Below are positions 62,056-64,000 of a stretch of DNA of 64,000 nt, piece after piece; the stretch's first letter is position 1; the number at the start of each line of letters is the position of its first letter. The position numbers and the translations under genes were made by a program. The notes under the pieces were generated by a model that worked only from the letters and a program-made list of their open reading frames with translations, had not been told where the DNA came from and searched no databases. The stretch comes from Plectrocnemia conspersa (Eukaryota; Arthropoda; Insecta; Trichoptera; Polycentropodidae), in contig VTFK01000337.1 in assembly GCA_009617715.1 (NCBI GenBank), positions 1 to 64,000 of the forward strand, written 5' to 3'.

Positions 62056-62232
62056 TTGCACTGAGAAAAAATACCGTGTGCATTTGGGTTTACCTTTAAA
62101 AGGCTGTTCGTAATCTGCTTGTCGGTTAGCGGCAATTTGTTTTAAAAACTCACTACCCTTCTGTAATTGGTCGTCACCCCGATAAAACGGTGGATAACTA
62201 CGGGTACTCGGACAACCAAGAATCACTTCGTT
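62056..62232 (-). other. 59-codon open segment with coding-like composition, unidentified
   Basis: On the minus strand the frame is open between stops at 62233-62235 and 62053-62055. It reads VILGCPSTRSYPPFYRGDDQ, then LQKGSEFLKQIAANRQ, then EQPFKGKPKCTRYFF. There is no in-frame ATG at its start. The residues look protein-like (P, G, D, Q, K, R, aromatic), unlike the K/N/I/F-rich chance frames elsewhere. The FYRGDDQLQKGSEFL part faintly recalls the 'YRG..yQrG.Glg' start of minor virion-type proteins in Polinton-like elements. That resemblance is weak and from memory. It could also be an exon or part of another element. Confidence 0.3.
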
Positions 62233-62244
62233 TTAGCACTTACT

Positions 62245-62274
62245 CTCAGACAGTTCGTCTGAGATTTTCTCAGA
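62245..62274. repeat. Alternating hairpin arms ctcaga / tctgag / ctcaga
   Basis: ctcaga (62245), tctgag (62258) and ctcaga (62269) follow one another with short spacers, so either of two mutually exclusive 6-bp hairpins could form. It lies directly upstream of the minus-strand open segment. The meaning is unknown. Confidence 0.6.
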
Positions 62275-62770
62275 GACACGTCTTCTTAGGCTCTTTTTTT
62301 AGCTCACGGAGCACTCCAAAATGAAAAAAAAAATCCGAAATGCTTGTTTTTGAGCTGTTTCGGTTTAGAGTTTCATGCTTATGCTAAACCCACCTCTACT
62401 GGTATTCAAACCATCTAACATCCACTTCAAAGTTCAAAGAATTAGATCTTCAAGAGCTCTTTAACATGGATTTCAATCTTTAGTCTAGCGAAGATCTCAG
62501 AATCCACCGTTCTCTCTTCGAATCAATTCATCCAGCTCGATGACTGAAATCATTGTTCAATCTGTACGGAAACCACCCGTAGTCTACGGACGTACCCATG
62601 GACAACACTTCTCAATTGTTGCGCAATATATTTAGTATTTATTAAACAAAATTGTGCGTTCAAAAACTAACCCCCTGACCCGAAGGCAAGGGCAAATTAT
62701 TTTCCAAGCCTTATCTGCGTCTGAAGATCCAGTAATCTTCAAAGACCGGGTTAAATTGTGGATTTCATAC

Positions 62771-62778
62771 GTTATGAC
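62771..62778 (+). repeat. Presumed left target-site duplication (gttatgac)
   Basis: These are the eight bases before the TAGAGATACGTG terminus. The matching copy should lie beyond the right edge of the window. Confidence 0.5.
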
Positions 62779-64000
62779 TAGAGATACGTGATTATCGCGT
62801 TTTGCGATAAATGCGAAATAAAAGCGATATACGTGATATATGCGAAATTGTTGCGAAATTGTTGAAATATGTGAATAGACGTGAAAAAATTAAAATCGCA
62901 AAATAATTATTCCAAATATCGATTCTCAATGTCTATGGTCAGTCTGTTCGAACTAGTCATAGATTCTGCTTAACTTATCTGTGGTCTATGACGCTACATT
63001 GACATTCGCATCTTTTGAGGTTATGTGTTGTTGACATATGCACGCGAGCATACGTTCAGAACTGTTTTCTTCCACAAATTAATGAATTATTCGTCACAAT
63101 CTCTTGGTGAGTTTACATGTCAAAGATTATTTTATTTTACTTATTACAACGTTTATTAAATATTAATATTATATGTATTTTTTCAGTTTCAACAATATGG
63201 GTCGAGCAAATGTTGATATTAAAGAAAGAGCTGCAGCATACAAAAAATATGGTTTTTATATAAATGATGACAATAATTTGATGTGCCGGCATTGTAATTG
63301 TCAGTTAGATTGGAAAAAGAAAGATAATTTAACCAAACATTTACAATCAAATAGCCATAAAAAAAAAGAGTTTCAAAACCTTCCACAAGTCATACTCGTC
63401 AATCAACAATTCCAAACATTGTAGTCAAAAGGCAAGAAAAAATCTGCATTTATAAAAAAAAAATACCGTTAGCATGTGTCTTAAAGCTAACATACCGCTA
63501 GCAAAGTTAGACCATCCTGCAGTGCGACAATATTTTAGTCAATATGTCCAGGGATCTGGTGAATTACCGTGTGCAGATCATTTACGGAGAACATATGTTC
63601 CAATATGTGGAGCAGATATGAAGAAAGAAATATTAGAAGAAATAAAAAACAAACCTCTTGTAATAATAGTGGATGAAACTTCTGATAAAATGGGACGATG
63701 TGTGTTTGCAGTTTTATTTAAAACAGTGTTACCTGCAAGTGAACAAAATGTGTATTTAGCATCATGTAATTTTTTTTAGATACAGCTAATGCTACGACGT
63801 GCTCGCAAACAATAGTAGATACTCTTAAAGAGTATGAAATTTCGTATTCTGATATTGTAGGATTTGTATCAGATTCAGCGCCATATATGACAGCTTGTTA
63901 TAAAAGCCTCAATGTTTTAATTGGCAATAAAATGCTTCATTTTCAATGCTGGGCTCACAAAATTAGTTTGGTGGGAAATACATTCATGAAAGAGTTGAAA
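62779..64000 (+). mobile_element. hAT transposon, left part (continues past the window)
   Basis: The presumed terminus is TAGAGATACGTGATTATCGCG. The next 100 bases hold repeated words built on gcgata/gcgaaat and acgtga (62796-62885), typical of hAT subterminal binding repeats. A BED-type zinc finger and transposase core follow from 63197, in the orientation expected. The right end, the second target duplication and the dimerisation region lie outside. Compared with the other hAT copies here this is the most complete. Confidence 0.85.
63197..64000 (+). pseudogene. hAT transposase with BED-type zinc finger (CGBP1-like), frameshifted, 3' part outside
   Basis: I choose the ATG at 63197 (MGRANVDIKERAAAYKKYGF), preceded by tattttttcag, a plausible splice acceptor. 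Next comes the finger CRHCNCQLDWKKKDNLTKH with H...H spacing LQSNSHKKK. After a break near 63422 the frame at 63474-63776 reads KANIPLAKLDHPAVRQYFSQ. It continues with LVIIVDETSDKMGR, where the first catalytic D is in VDETSD. A longer T run near 63770 shifts the frame. The third piece reads DTANATTCSQTIVDTLKEYE, then IVGFVSDSAPYM (second D) and LHFQCWAHKISLVGN, the Cys/Trp/His block. The breaks sit at or near homopolymers and could be sequencing errors, so the real gene might be intact. It continues beyond the window. Confidence 0.88.

Noticed and set aside
1..64000. tRNA, rRNA, CRISPR array, bacterial operon or organelle insert
   Set aside because: No cloverleaf with a proper GGTTCGAATCC-type arm, no regularly spaced repeats, no dense bacterial-type genes and no mitochondrial gene wording were seen by eye. 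A dedicated scan was not possible.

Overview
This is an AT-rich (about three-quarters A+T), gene-poor window of animal nuclear DNA, most likely from an insect or other arthropod. The evidence is the repeat content: jockey-like and CR1-like non-LTR retrotransposons, a Penelope-like element, a Tc1-like transposon and at least four hAT-type elements. There is also a repeat-borne protein that, from memory, resembles families I associate with arthropod and cnidarian genomes. I found no intact host gene, tRNA, rRNA or CRISPR array. Every coding signal I can defend is a transposon protein, nearly always broken by stops or frameshifts.

Layout. 1-9029: a large direct duplication (1-2989 versus 3667-9029). 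The second copy carries a 2.4-kb insertion with inverted-repeat arms of about 325 bp and a decayed, unidentified protein gene on the minus strand (5519-7924). The copies differ mostly in homopolymer lengths, so they may be two haplotypes joined by the assembler. 10335-11365: a jockey-like scrap next to a GC-rich block that may be an LTR-retrotransposon relic. 15250-18300: two separate decayed non-LTR reverse transcriptases. 20566-20739: a possible LINE ORF1 scrap. 21082-22979: a hAT element with a perfect 8-bp target duplication. 25451-27100: a 5'-truncated CR1-like element on the minus strand with an (AAT)n tail. 28010-30640: Penelope-like pieces in head-to-tail order, interrupted by a 1,080-bp hAT element. 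40797-42335: a Tc1-like relic split by a jockey-like insertion. 44725-45289: a 565-bp hAT element sitting inside an older repeat whose uninterrupted relative lies at 49345-49621. 50530-51330: another jockey-like relic. 62779-64000: the left end of a larger hAT element that runs out of the window.

Between the transposons are many few-hundred-base blocks of clearly higher GC with no believable reading frame (for example 23190-23780, 36600-37290, 42650-43220, 46020-46930, 53690-54140, 60380-60900). Such a pattern could be conserved regulatory DNA in a large intron or intergenic desert, but that is inference only.

The genes do not form a pathway. The window records layered mobile-element insertions, several of which can be ordered in time from nesting and target-site duplications.
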